Source: Sipunculus nudus (lineage: Eukaryota; Annelida; Sipuncula; Golfingiida; Sipunculidae). Taken from it: a stretch of 64,000 bases of DNA. The DNA lies in contig CM049309.1 of NCBI GenBank assembly GCA_026874595.1, positions 25,793,033-25,857,032 on the forward strand. Direction: 5' to 3'. Made by a program: the position numbers and the translations under genes. The notes under the pieces are model-generated. The model had not been told where the DNA came from and did no database searches. It saw only the letters and a program-made list of their open reading frames with translations. This document shows positions 22,577 to 34,419 of the stretch, piece by piece (position 1 is the first letter of the stretch; each line of letters opens with the position of its first letter).

Positions 22577-24090
22577 AATGCATCAAGGTAATCCATGTTC
22601 GAACTTGACCTAGCTGTTGATAAGATGCATCAAACCTGTGGGTTTGGTGACTGTACCTCAAATTCTTACAAAGTTATTGCCCTAATATCATTTTAGCATA
22701 ATCTCTGCTGTGACCTTAAAAAAAAGCATCAAGGTCATCCATGTTCGAACATGACCAAGCATCTAAACTGTAGGTTTGGTGACTGTACCACAAATTCTTT
22801 ACTGCCCTAATATCATTTCAGCATAATCGCTGCTGTGACTTTGAAAAAAGGCATCAAGGTCATCCATGTTCGAAATTGACCTAGCCATTGATAAGATGCA
22901 TCAAACCTGTGGGTTTGGTGACTGTACCTCAAATTCTTACAAAATTATTGGGTTAACATCATTTTAACAAGAAAACGACACAAGGTGGCGCCACCTGTTT
23001 TCTGCAAAAGACAAACCTATCCAAGATCTTTGGTGAATTTGATTTTTGGATCATTCCATGTATCCCTTACTGAGGTATTAAAGATTTTGTGTGAATTTCA
23101 CCAAATATGGGAATATTAAAGGTCAAGGCCACTCTCATAGGAAAGGTCATGACCCCAATTTAAATAAACATCATCCTAAAACCCATATCTATGCATTATA
23201 TAAAAGAAATCTGTCCATTAGTTTTTGACTTATAATGCTCACAGTAATGTTAAGTGGCAATTTTGGGGGTATTAAAAGGCACGAAAACAAGTAAAGAATG
23301 ATAGGTGGTGCAAACAGATTCTGGAACATGACAACCCTTTCCATGATCTTTGATCAACTTTATTTCGGGATCAATCCATGCAAGATTTCTTGAGATATTT
23401 AAGAATTTGTGTGATTTTCCCCAAAATTTGACCTATTTAAGGTCAAGGACACTCCTATTAAAGGTCATGACCTCATTTTAAATAGGCGTCGTCCTCTCAC
23501 CCATATCTATACATATACCAAGTTTGGTTAAGATCCGTGAAATATTTTTTGAGTTATTGAAGATTTTGTGTGAATTTCTCCAAATATGGGAATATTCAAG
23601 GTCAAGGCCACTCTCATAGGAAAGGTCATGACCCCAATTTAAATAAATATCATCCCAAAACCAATATCTATGTATATGCATAATATAAAAGAAATCTGTC
23701 CATTAGTGTTTGACTTATAGTGCTCACAGTACTGTCAAGTGGCAATTTTGGGGGTATTAAAAGGCACGAAAACAAGTAAAGAATGATAGGTGGCGCCAAC
23801 AGTTTCTGGAATATGACAACCCTTTCCATGATCTTAGATCAACTTGATTTTGGGATCAATCCATGCAAGATTTCTTGAGATATTTAAGAATCTGTGTGAT
23901 TTTCCCCAAGGACACTCGCCATGACCTCAATTCAAATAGGCGTCGTCCTCTCACCCATATCTATACATATACCAAGTTTGGTGAAGATCCGTGAAATATT
24001 TTTTGAGTTATCGCGCCAACATGATTTATATGCTGCGGCGGTGGGAAAGGCATGAAAACTTAGTATCCCTCGACTTTGTCTTGGGATACA
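22577..24090 (+). mobile_element. Tandem-core element with D-like 3' hairpin
   Basis: The first part is three units of about 135-145 bp (CATCAAGGTCATCCATGTTCGAA…CTGTACCTCAAATTCTTAC). A perfect GGTGGCGCCACC follows at 22984-22995, then just over two units of about 483 bp, each with TATTAAAAGGCACGAAAACA (23272 and 23755) and GGTGGYGCCAAC boxes. The end is the hairpin GTATCCC…GGGATAC at 24063-24089 with inner stem GAC/GTC. The 135-bp unit type recurs at 41720-42000. No coding frame is present. Confidence 0.6.
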
Positions 24091-24282
24091 ATAATGTTTG
24101 ATATCATTTGATATACAGAATTAAACATGACCAAAGACCACAAAATCTAACAATACAATACAATAACAAATCTAAAGATACTGACTTATATTAATTTTTA
24201 AATCATTTGCCTAAGACAATTTTTGCATATATACACAGTGGCTAAAGCAAACAATGACTTTGTAAGTATGGTTTATACATAC

Positions 24283-24418
24283 TAGATATACAGCCGGTGT
24301 GATTAACATAATCAGGAACCCGAGATTTATAGCTTCTGGTACCTCCAATGCTGATTGAATCTGGTGAGGAGAACAGCATGTCATCCACAAGTTCTCCTGT
24401 TACCCTGCTCTCATCAAC
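24283..24418 (-). CDS. Laminin-G domain exon, C-terminal part of second LamG
   Basis: 136-bp exon of the minus-strand LamG-EGF-LamG gene, the last one recognised in the window. It reads 45 codons plus one base. It contains SISIGGTRSY and the VPDYVNHTGCIS tail, the hallmark 'xxIGGxP…GCI' end of laminin-G folds, including the Cys that normally forms a disulphide near the domain end. The acceptor is TTGTAG|GTTGATGAG and the donor is TCTA|GTATGT, a strong consensus. It starts in phase 0, exactly as left by exon 26589-26674. The first 21 bases of the exon, with the acceptor, are repeated in the adjoining 44-bp minisatellite. Which LamG family member this is (neurexin, CNTNAP, Crumbs or another matrix protein) cannot be settled here. 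The next exon must begin with two bases of a split codon and was not found. Confidence 0.8.
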
Positions 24419-24583
24419 CTACAACATGACCATACAAGGCATGTTACCCTGCTCTCATCAACCTACAACATGACCATACAAGGCATGTTACCCTGCTATC
24501 ATCAACCTACAAAATAACTACACAATGCATGTTACCCTGCTCTCATCATCCTAATAATGAAATAACCACACAATACATGGTAC
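24403..24583 (-). repeat. 44-bp minisatellite containing a splice acceptor
   Basis: About four units of TTACCCTGCTCTCATCAACC followed by TACAACATGACCATACAAGGCATG (plus strand). Read on the minus strand, every unit contains TTGTAG|GTTGATGAGAGCAGG, the true acceptor and first bases of exon 24283-24418. The exon-proximal unit overlaps the exon itself. Eight more units lie at 25893-26250. Confidence 0.88.
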
Positions 24584-25892
24584 CCTATGTCACCAGAGAA
24601 TTGTGACGTGTTCATTTATTATTATGGTAAATTTGCACATTTAAGCAAAAGGATAGTATAATCAGATGATTGTTTCTTTAGATTGTTATATGTTAATATG
24701 CCACATCATGTATCAATGTTAGCAAGGGAATGCAGGTTTAGGGAACCAAGGTGTTTTATTTGATGTCAGTTTCAGTTAAGTGGTAATTCTGTGAGAATAA
24801 TGTCTTGTCAGATTCATCAGCATTAGTCTAGATGGTTTCTTGCAATAACATTAATATAGATTTCAAAGGCAACGCACCTGCAAACATAATTTACTGACAC
24901 TTTTGTCTTTGAAGGCGTGTTTATTTTAATATTCATGTATTGAATGACAGGCCTCATAAAATTGTAAGGCAATAGGCCAAGAGCAGTCAGGATGACTTAG
25001 GCATGAGTACATATGCACATGACTCGAGGGCAAAGACAAAATCTCCTAGGTCAGCAAGCTAGATGGTGGCATCTGGCAGTTTGACGGTCCAATGCAGGGT
25101 CCGAGATTGTCAGCGAATTGATCAGCAGAGGGATGATTTCCCGGTGTACTGTATGTCAGAGTCTCAGGTGAACAGCACAACTCACTGACAGACCTGTGAG
25201 TTATGATTACAGAAGGACCTGTAAACAGCTGATGTTTATCCACCATTGTAGAGCCCAGTGAACTGACTAGAGGACAATTAATACCCTGACTGATGTGTGT
25301 GGTCCCGGATATTGTCTTGTGCTGTGGCACGTTCGGGTACAGATACTGGATTTATCCAGGGCAAACAACAGTGGCAGCTGCATATTTTACAGACATTGTC
25401 TAAGTGATACTACAGTGACATTGTCCAAGAGATACTATAGTGAGTGCTGTGAGCCCAGTTTCTTGGAGAAGCAAATGTGTAAGGGATAGAGACTGTGTCA
25501 AGCCAGGGATATGTTTGAAGGCGAGAAGCACTTGAGTGTCGCGTGTACTGTGTTTAACCACCAGGACTCAAGGAGAACATTCCAAAGTCGTCACCTGCAC
25601 AACAATCATGTGACAAGTGGCCTTGGTGCCAGGTGAACATTCTGTGTACTGTGCATAAAATGAGTTTCAGGATTAATACGGCCTCTGTGCAATTGTGTTT
25701 TTATAAGGACTCAATAGATTTTTGTACCAAGTATGAGGAACACCTCTCCAGAGAAATGCAAGTTCATTTTTATTATATTTTATTGTTTTTGTTACACACC
25801 ACTTGCTTATCTTTTTGAGTGTGTGTGTCAGCTTCAGCAAGCTTAATCCACCATTTAAAAGAACCTGGAAAGTCCATTCCTTTGGGGTTTGG
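24584..25892. other. 1.3-kb segment separating two halves of the 44-bp array
   Basis: The 44-bp unit stops at about 24583 and resumes at about 25893 in the same orientation, so this segment may be an insertion. I see no inverted ends, target duplication, poly-A tail or recognisable protein. A minus-strand open frame at 25046-25330 has no domain I know. Confidence 0.4.
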
Positions 25893-26250
25893 ACACCCTG
25901 CTCTTATCAATCTCCAAAATAACCACACAATATATATTAGCCTACTCTCATCAACCTACAAAATTACCACACAATGCATGTTACCCTGTTCTCATCAACC
26001 TACAAAATGACTATACAATGCATGTTACTCTGATCTCGTCAACCTACAAAATAACCACACAATGCATGTTACTCTGCTCTCATCAACCTACAAAATAACC
26101 ACACAATGCATGTTACTCTGCTCTCATCAACCTACAAATTGACCACACAATGCATGTTACTCTGCTCTCCTCAACCTACAAAATAACTACACAATGCATG
26201 TTACCCTGCTCTCATCAACCTACAACATGACCACACAATGCAAGTTATAT
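25893..26250 (-). repeat. 44-bp minisatellite, second block
   Basis: About eight units of the same 44-bp repeat as at 24403-24583, with small changes (CTACAAAATGACCACACAATGCATG). Most keep the minus-strand acceptor-like TTGTAG|GTTGATGAGAGCAG. The block lies wholly inside the intron between exons 26589-26674 and 24283-24418. Confidence 0.88.
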
Positions 26251-26588
26251 AAACAGCTTCAAAGACAGTTGGCATTCATTATCCTCTATATATGAATTAT
26301 ATGAAACAATAATTTAACAAAAAATCTGAAAATAAAAAGTAAAAGATCACTGTAAGACATTACTTCACTACATAAAGCAAGTTTACAGATTTGATTTGCC
26401 ATGAGGTTAATTAAAAAAAAATTTCACAAACAACATGCCCACAACAACTTTATGCTGCATCATGAGAGTTTAACTCTTTGTTTAAAATGTCAACCTAATT
26501 AAACATGCTAATTTATCTAGCACCATAAAACTGCGGCAGCACAATGATACTGAATTTACAGAGTGTAAGGTATCAGGTGTGGTTTTAC

Positions 26589-26674
26589 CTTAAACTCCAT
26601 CTGTCGGCCTTCTCTTAAGTATTCTACTCGATGTCTCTGACCATCAGTAACCACTTTGTTGTCACCCAAGATTA
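26589..26674 (-). CDS. Laminin-G domain exon, central strand
   Basis: 86-bp exon that encodes the middle of the second laminin-G domain. It contains VVTDGQRHRVEYLREGRQ, which matches the conserved 'DGxWHxVxxxRxGR' strand of LamG folds. The acceptor is TTTTCAG|TAATCTTGG and the donor is TTTAAG|GTAAAA. It begins with two bases that complete the single A left by exon 37767-37843 and ends in phase 0, fitting exon 24283-24418. The order, orientation and reading frame of these exons make chance very unlikely. The protein would sit on the cell surface or in matrix, as such domains do. Confidence 0.85.
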
Positions 26675-27025
26675 CTGAAAATGAGATTACACAGTTAAGA
26701 TCACACACAATAAGTTCTATGTAACATGATCCCAGAATTACATGTATACTACATTTCTATACTTTGAAAACTGAATAATTGCTGAAAGTATGAAAACTGA
26801 ACTTTTTTAACTGGTACATTGAAGATCTTACTGCAGGAAAATCAAAGGTTCACTTCAGACAATGTCCTATGTCCATCACTGTTTCAGAAACAGAACACAT
26901 ATATGAATAATGAAGACAGAAAAAGCCTGTAGTCAAGGAGGTTGAAGGAAAATCCTTTCTATCATCCTGGGTAACAAAAGGCTTGTACTAAGACAGGCAG
27001 TATTGTGATGGGAAAATTATGACAC
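26675..27025. other. Intron sequence, nothing recognised
   Basis: Intronic sequence upstream (in minus sense) of exon 26589-26674. A small 37-bp repeat (ACTGGAAACTCCACC…AATAAACAAACA, almost three copies) follows at 27025-27120. Confidence 0.5.
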
Positions 27026-27553
27026 TGGAAACTCCACCAAAATAAACAAACAAGTATTACACTGGAAACTCCACCAGAATAAACAAACAGGTATGATTTT
27101 GGAAACTCCATGTGAATAAACAGGTCCAAATGCTGCCAGCTCATTTTCATCGCTGATTTTCCGTGCATGTCCTTGATCATCTCAAGGCAGGTTACTTGGC
27201 TGTCCATGCTCACACAAAGACTGATCATAAAAGCTTTCCAAAATTGTTGGAATCATATATGATATCTCCAAAAGACAGTCAACATCAATGCAGCAGTTTT
27301 TTTTCACACTGGCAATGGGCCTATCTCCCAAGAATTTCTCCTCAAATTCCCACAGACACAACTGAACTTGCAGTGTTACTAGCCTTTATCTGGTTCCTTT
27401 TAGGCTGTTTGTGCTTATGACCGACTAAACCCTTTCTTTCTCCCTACTTGGGACAATGGCGTATGAAGTGGTCTGCACACTTTTGACTTTAGGCATCTCA
27501 AACCTGCTGGTTTAGACTAGACTGCAGTTTCTCAAGCATCTTGTGGTACTCTG

Positions 27554-27913
27554 TAGGGCTGAAAGGAGTACTCGAGTACTCGAGTCCGGGTAATACTTAC
27601 CGAGTACATGCATATCTGAATATTACTGCAAATTTATGGGCAGTCTATAGGCCTATTTATTCATTATCGTAGCCTAGCATAGGGCTCTAAACATATGCTA
27701 GTCAAATTAACAGAGGTCTTGTAATGACATATATCTATTCCTTCGTTGGGATAAAGTGAAGCCGTCACGAAGTCAAATTTATGAATATTTTGCCTCCGTA
27801 AAGAAATGTCCGTTTTATTTTCACAGTGTTGCCATGGTAACGAGTACTCGAGTCCGAGTCAGGTAATGCCTGTCGGGTACTCGAGTCTAAATTTTGTACC
27901 CGTTTCAGCCCTA
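27554..27913. mobile_element. hAT-like MITE, 360 bp, with 8-bp target duplication
   Basis: The ends are inverted (TAGGGCTGAAA… and …TTTCAGCCCTA) and flanked by the identical octamer GTACTCTG at 27546-27553 and 27914-27921. An eight-base duplication with TAGGGCTGAAA-type ends is typical of non-autonomous hAT elements. The interior carries repeated ACTCGAGT motifs near both ends. It is inserted in the gag remnant. Confidence 0.85.
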
Positions 27914-29120
27914 GTACTCTGCCTCTAACCTATCCTGTTGGGTCTGTTGTGCTTAGGGTCAATCCAATAATGTAAGCTGCATTGGATTTGACTCTCAATG
28001 CAGCTTGGTGTTTGTGTCTGTGGACACACCACCATGGACAGCTAGTTTGACCTCACTGGCGCTCCTCTTAGGTTTATCCTCAGCCATCCACATTATGCTT
28101 TCTTCCCTGGTCTGCTGAAATGTGGTTGCTGGATGCATCAGAGTGGTATAGGCCATGGGCTAGTGGGGGTCATAGTGCACCCCCCTTGTGATTTACTTTA
28201 ATGGGTATCTTCATGTAGCCCTAGGTCTAATAAGTCAGAAAATTGATGTTGCCAGCAAAAAAACTGGGCTGGAAGATACCCCCCATGGACTTTTTAACCA
28301 CGCCTTCTTTTACAGCTGGAGGCATATAATTAGGGGTATGGAAAATTCAAACAGCCCTAACTTTGCAACTCTTCACCAAAATATTTCAAATGACCACTTA
28401 AAATGTTTGCCTTGTCAAGATCTACAAGTCCATGCAACTGATATGCGAATTTATTCTGTAAAAAGGTCACCAGAGGTCAAAAGGTCACAAACTTTGACCT
28501 TTACCTATAATTTCTCGCATTATCAGGTTTTATTTATTGCCAAGACCATATAACTTCATTTTTAATGAAAATTAATTTAATGAAGGTCTACTGGAGCTTT
28601 TTAATACCTGAAGTAAAACAATTTGAAGTTTAGTAATTACCTAGCGGTATGTGAGATATTTCTGTACTTTCACATACTCTTTTTGTGTATTGCGGAATGT
28701 GTTTAATAGGAGTAAGGCAAACTCTAACAAGTGGTACTTTGGAATCTTTCATTGAATCTTTGCAAATGACCACAAAGGATGATATCAGAGTTCATCTATA
28801 AAACGAAACATCAAATTATGCAAATATTTTCATCGAACAGTTTGTTGAAGGCAAAAGTAAACAAAGGTTGACCTTACCAACACCATAGCTGTTTGTTACC
28901 CATGGTCGTTGTAAATTGTGCCATAAAATCTTAATATTGAAACTAATGTTTGTTACTTTCTATCTTTCAATTAACACATTTCCAGTAAACATTCATCCTA
29001 ATTCTTACCGATTTGTATCTTATATCATGAAAGTTATATATGTTCTTAGATAGTTGTCACTGGTTTATTGATCTCTGTTAACAGCAAAACCCGAATTTTA
29101 ATTTGACTGGAATCAATCAT

Positions 29121-30289
29121 TTATGGACCTCTGTCAGTCTTTTTTTTTACTTATGAATGTCTGTAAGCCTATTCGTTCGCCTGTCATGTCTGACTATCTG
29201 TCTACCTGACTATCATCTTGACTGAGAAAAACCTCTCTGACAGGCTAACTCATTATGTAACCGATACACCTGTTTCTCATGTTGACTCTGATCAAATGAC
29301 TCTTGCGGTACATTTTATTTTCTGTTTGAGTGAATGTCTGACTGACAGGCAGTTTGTCTAACTAGTATTTGAGCAACTGCATAGTCCATTAAAAATACAG
29401 AAACACTGCAATTTGGGTTGTCAGTCAGATTACCACAGATAGTCAGTAAATATTTAGATAACACAGTAAGACCTTTTTCACAGAGCTTGTCAGGCAGTTG
29501 CTGATATCTGACTTGATCTCGACTAGCTGTGGTAGTAAACCATTCCCACTACCTAGCTATATCTCTAGCTGGTCATCTGTCATCGTCTTTGTGACTGACT
29601 AGCTCTCTAACAACCAGCCTGTTTGACATATTTATTATTTATCCGGTGTTTTGCCTACTAAACCAGCTTCCTGACCGAGTTCCCTGGAGCCCCAATGCCT
29701 GATTAGTTAGGCTTAGCTGTGTCTCTAGGAGGATAGTTGCCTGATAGTCAGATTAATGACTATAGCTCTACGGTGTTCAGTCTGTTTGATTAATAAGCTA
29801 ACATTCTGGTATTCCAGGAGCCTGACTGTCTTTCTACCAACATATCTTGTTGACAAGTGGTCAGTTATTTTCTAACTACAAGTCTTCTAATCCACAAGAC
29901 GGCACCTCCTTTGTTCAACAATACATAAATGCTAGAGCAAGAGCTATAGTCATCAGTCTGACTATCAGGTATACATGTATATCCTTCCAGAGAACTAGCT
30001 AACTTACCAGGCAAATGGACCTTCAGGGAACTTAGTCAGAAAGCCTTTCTTTTAGACAACACACCAGGTAAATAAAAAATATATCAAACAGGCTAGCCGT
30101 TGGAGAGCTGGTCAGTCAGAAAGACCATGACAGATGTACAGCTAGAGTTTTAGCCAGGAAGTGGGAATGGTTTGCCACCAGAGCCAGTCAGAATCAAGTC
30201 AGATATCAGGAACTACTTGACAATCTCTGTGAAGGTCTATCTGACTGTCTTATTTGACTATCTACTCACTATGGACAGAGGTCCATAAA
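29121..30289. repeat. Inner palindrome built of CTGACT/AGTCAG-rich arms
   Basis: Arms of about 0.4-0.5 kb are inverted around roughly 29870. For example, GATATCTGACTTGAT…CCATTCCCACT near 29500 pairs with AGTGGGAATGG…ATCAAGTCAGATATC near 30160-30210, and TTATGGACCTCTGT at 29121 pairs with ACAGAGGTCCATAA at 30276. The arms have diverged by point changes. Confidence 0.75.
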
Positions 30290-30469
30290 AAAGATAGGCT
30301 AGACTGCCAAAGTCCGCCAAAATGCACAGAGGCAGGCCAATAAAGGATAAAAATATAAAGATTGCTCCATTAATAAAATTGCAATTTTAATCAATTATCA
30401 CAATTATCATACTATGATGACATCGGTTATATATTCGGGAGAGAAATTATATTAATCATATGTAATTAA

Positions 30470-31550
30470 GTCTTCCCTCCCATGGGGGGAGACATACAGT
30501 GTTTGGTCTGTCGTCATCAGCGTCGTACTCAGCATCGTCTCTGTAATATCATGTGAACACGATAACTTTTGAAAGACTCAACAATTTTTCATGAAATTTA
30601 AATTTAAATTGTTTCTACCAAAATCTCGGACGGGTATGAAAACTGGTGACCTTGACAGTCATCAAAGTCAAATAGGTCGAAATAGGATTTTTGGTGAACC
30701 CCACAACTTTTGAAGTGTCCCATATTTTCCCCTCAAATTTGAAACACTAATTGTTAAAATCAAGTTTTTTAAGGAGTTAAAAAACTGGTGACTTTTACCT
30801 AGATCTTCAAGGTCAAATCAATCAGAACAGAAAGTATTTGTGAAGATTATAACTTTTGAACCACCCAACATATTTTCATTGAATTCGACTCTTGAAATGT
30901 CTCTACAAATATCTCGGACATGTTAAAAAACTTATGACATTGACCTACAACATCATGGTCAAATAGGCCAAAACAGAATTATTTGTGAACCCTGTTACTT
31001 TTGAAGTAGCGCATTTTTTCCCTCAAATTTAAAACACTAGTGTTTTAATCAAGTCGCTTGAGGAGCTCAAAAACTGGTGACCTTGACCTGTATATTCACG
31101 AAAAAATCAGCCAAAATAGAAATTATTTTCAACGCTATAACTTTTGAACCATTTGATATATTTTCATGAAATTAAACTTGTGAAATGTCTCTACCAATAT
31201 CTCGGACCGGTTTAAAATATGTTAACCTTGACCTTCATCATCAAGGTAAATTGGATGAAATAAAAAAATGGGAACCCCTTATCTTTTAAAGTATCACATA
31301 TTTCCCTCAAATTTGAACACTATTGTTTTAATTGCATACCTTGAGGTGCTTGAAAACTGGTGACCTTCACCTGGATCTTCAAGGTCAAATTAGCCAGAAT
31401 AAAATCTCAGATCAGTTCATAACTAGGATAACTTGATCATCATCATACAAGCTCAGATCTTTAGAAATCCAGGATTTAAGTTAACACTAAACCTTTGAAG
31501 GGGCCCATTTTCCCCCTGATATTTGATAAAATGAGGCCCGTAGTGAGGGG
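30470..31550 (+). repeat. Element with about four 225-bp tandem units
   Basis: Starts near TCTTCCCTCCCATGGGGGGA, a short palindrome, and contains about four units with AACTGGTGACCTTGACC, AACTTTTGAA, TTTTCCCTCAAATTTGAA and TGTCTCTACCAATATCTCGG. It ends near GTAGTGAGGGGAGATTTAAA. It appears to be nested within the foldback element. Confidence 0.55.
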
Positions 31551-33013
31551 AGATTTAAATTAAAATTAGGGGTTTGCTGTTAACAGAGATCAATGAACCA
31601 GTGACAACTATCTAAGAACATATATATAGGTCATGAAATTAGATACAAACCGATAAGATTTAGGATAAATGTTTACTGGAAATGAGTAAATTGAGAGAGT
31701 AACATATATTTCTTTCAATATAAAGATTTCACGCTTTACAAGGACAATGTGTAACAAACAGCTATTGTGTTGGTAAAGTCAACCTTTGTTTACTTTTGAC
31801 TTCAACAAAATGTTCCATGAAAATATTTGCATGATTTGATGTTTCATTTTATAGATGAACTTAAATATCATCCTTTATTGTCATTTTTAAAGATTCAGTG
31901 AAATATTCCAAAGTACCACATGTTAGATTTTGCCTTACATATATTCGACACATTCAGCAAAATGTACAAAGAGTATGTAAAAGTGCAGAAATATCTCACA
32001 TACCATGGGGTAATCACTTCTTTTCATTTTTTTTTTACTTCAGGTATTGAAAAGCACAAGTAAAAGTTCATTTTAATTAATTAAAATAAAAATAAAGTAA
32101 TATGGTCTCGGCGATAAATAAAACCTGATTATGCGAGAAATTATTGGTAAAGGTCAAAGTTTATGACCTTTTGACCTCTGGTGACCTTTTTTACAGAATA
32201 AATTTGCATATCATTTGCATGGACTTGAAATTATTTGACAAGACAAACATTTTAAGTGGTCATTTGAAATATTTTGGTAAAGAGTTGCAAAGTTAGGGCT
32301 GTTTGAATTTTCCATACCCCTAATTATATGCCTCCAGCTGTAAAAGTAGGCGTGGTTAAAAAGTCCATGGGGGGTATCTTCCATCCCAGTTTTTTTGCTG
32401 GCAACATCAATTTTCTGACTTATTAGACCTAGCGCTACATGAAGATACCCATTAAAGTAAATCACAAGGGGGGTGCACTATGACCCTAACAAGCCCATGG
32501 CCTAGTATGATTTGGTGCTCTCAGCAACTGGGGATCACTCAATTATCAATAAATGTATCTCTCAGGGCTCTCCCTGTATTTGGGTTGGCCTGTCATACCT
32601 AGTCTAAAAGTTCCATCAACCAATGATAATACTAAAAAAAAACCTTCCACCTCAATACAGTTTCCAAAAGCCTGCAGAAATTGCTGTATCTGATCAACCA
32701 TCTTTAAAAACTTGCTCATGAATATCCAATGCATCGCTTTGGTTCTCTTCTTTCATTCTTTTCAGAAAACAATCTCCAACTTCACAGATCCATTCCAGTG
32801 TGCAATCAGGAAATGAGCTACTTCTCAGTCTACCAGTCCTTGGTGCAATGTAGCTGCACAAGCCTACAATATCCAATCATCTAACTGGCTCCTCCGCATG
32901 ACAGTCAGCAGCTCCCCACTAGCCTCTAACTCCTGAGCTCTCTGTTGCAGCCTCTGATCATCTCACTCCCTCTTGGCTTGCTCAGGACCACCCTTTCCAC
33001 CTTCAGCAGCCAT

Positions 33014-34400
33014 GGGTGCAAAAATCGAATGACTTTTTTATATTCACCAACAAACTAATTCTTGTCTCATACTTTCTAAATATTGTCTCTTACAAAAATA
33101 AACTGGCCTGTCTGGTGCTCATACATTCAAAGAACTCAGAATTCTCTTCTCACCACTAAGCTGGCACTAATGTCAACATATGAAATCATAGGTGAACCCC
33201 ACTTACCAGTCACTTACTGCCATATGACAGTTCACCATGGGATTTTCCTAAACACGGATCTGGATCCACAGCTTTCTTCAAGCAACCCATCTCCCTAAAC
33301 ATGGACCAGCACAGACCACCAATACATTTCTTTCGAAGTTCTTAGTGGTATATCTTTGTCTAGTCATTTCTATGGGTATCTTATCTTGGTGACAACTGTT
33401 GTACAGTATCATTTACCTATATTTCATTACTCGTGGTGACAAATAGCCTTTGTGACCAAGGTATGAAATGTTCCGCTTTATTTTACATTGGTTCGCAATA
33501 TCAGACTGAGGGCTGCGAGTTGTTCTGAATTGTCTCGCTAACTGGATAATGAATGTACTATTATTTATTCTTAACATGAATTATTATTATATAGCATCTA
33601 TAATGATTAGTGTTAACATCCACAGATGTGAACCTAACCCTTTCCAAACCAATGCCAGCTGCTAGATAATTATTCTTCACTATACAATATAGCACCATCA
33701 GGTATATTACTGCTTAGATTACTGTAGATCCGCGTTTTGCTGCTACGCCCATAAAATAAGACTTAAAGCTGAAAATCCTAACTAATTTTTCTCGACAAGG
33801 GATGTGGCTATAAAACGGAGTTAGGCTTAAATCAAACATGTCAAAGAGACTTGAGCTCGACGGCCTGCCACGGCAAAATGGGTGATAAAAGGCAGAGTAA
33901 GGAGGAAGTGAATACTATGTACATATGTTTCATGATACTGCATTTTTGTGTATTGTGAATAAATTTTATTCATTATTTATTCTATAAAATATTCAATTAA
34001 TATTTTAAACAGGTTTATATGTATTAACAAACTTTTCTTTGTCCGTCATAATCCACTGCCATTTTCAGCCATGACTGATAAATGATGCACTACTCTAATG
34101 TTGTGAGCATGGCTGCAATACGGGTAAAACATAATAATAAAAGATAATAAGGTTTTCTAATTAGCAGATCATCATCCTCAGTTCAACTGGTTAATATCCT
34201 TTACTCTCCTATGGCATAGTCTGTGGGCCAGTAATGCGAAAGCTCTAGGTGGAAATCAAAATGCCTAACCAGTGAATATTGTCAGCTTCCACAAGCACAT
34301 ATATGTGCTACGCAATAAAACCTGAAGCATCAATTGGCATCTTGCAACCATGGTTGCACTGGCCAGTTATGCAACAACACTCCTACCAAGCTGGCTGTCA
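33014..34400. other. Intron sequence, no gene recognised
   Basis: May contain the upstream part of the decayed gag element, but no LTR or primer-binding site was identified. Several short open frames show no motif. Confidence 0.4.
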
Positions 34401-34419
34401 AAATGTTCAGCAACAAAGT

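Larger units (their letters stand above)
28151..32502. mobile_element. 4.35-kb foldback element with 0.95-kb inverted arms
   Basis: Arms at about 28151-29103 and 31556-32502 are inverted copies (ends GGCCATGGGC / GCCCATGGCC) flanked by TA at 28149-28150 and 32503-32504. The same protein-like open frame appears in both arms (28188 onward on plus, 32465 down on minus) simply because the arms are copies; it has no known domain. Removing the element with one TA keeps the frame of the surrounding gag remnant open, which supports these borders. The interior holds a second palindrome (29121-30289) and a tandem-repeat element (about 30470-31550). No transposase is present. Confidence 0.82.
27170..33013 (-). 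pseudogene. Decayed Ty3/Gypsy-like gag-protease remnant
   Basis: Reading leftward from an ATG at 33013, one frame gives a glutamine- and leucine-rich coiled-coil region (QRLQQRAQELEAS) with several internal stops. The same protein-like frame continues after the foldback element (TFQQTREESIMWMAEDKP) and after the hAT-like MITE. It reaches a degenerate CCHC zinc knuckle (HFIRHCPK, near 27447-27482) and then a stretch resembling an aspartic-protease active-site region (IASVK…CLLE…ESFY, about 27380-27200) in which the catalytic DTG is not preserved. Gag followed by a zinc knuckle and protease is the order of Ty3/Gypsy-type retrotransposons. No reverse transcriptase, integrase or LTR was found. 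It is clearly dead, with numerous stops and two insertions. Confidence 0.55.

Noticed and set aside
28188-28553. 121-codon open frame as a gene
   Set aside because: The same frame occurs inverted at 32211-32465 because both lie in the arms of a foldback element. No domain is present and similarity is explained by the repeat.
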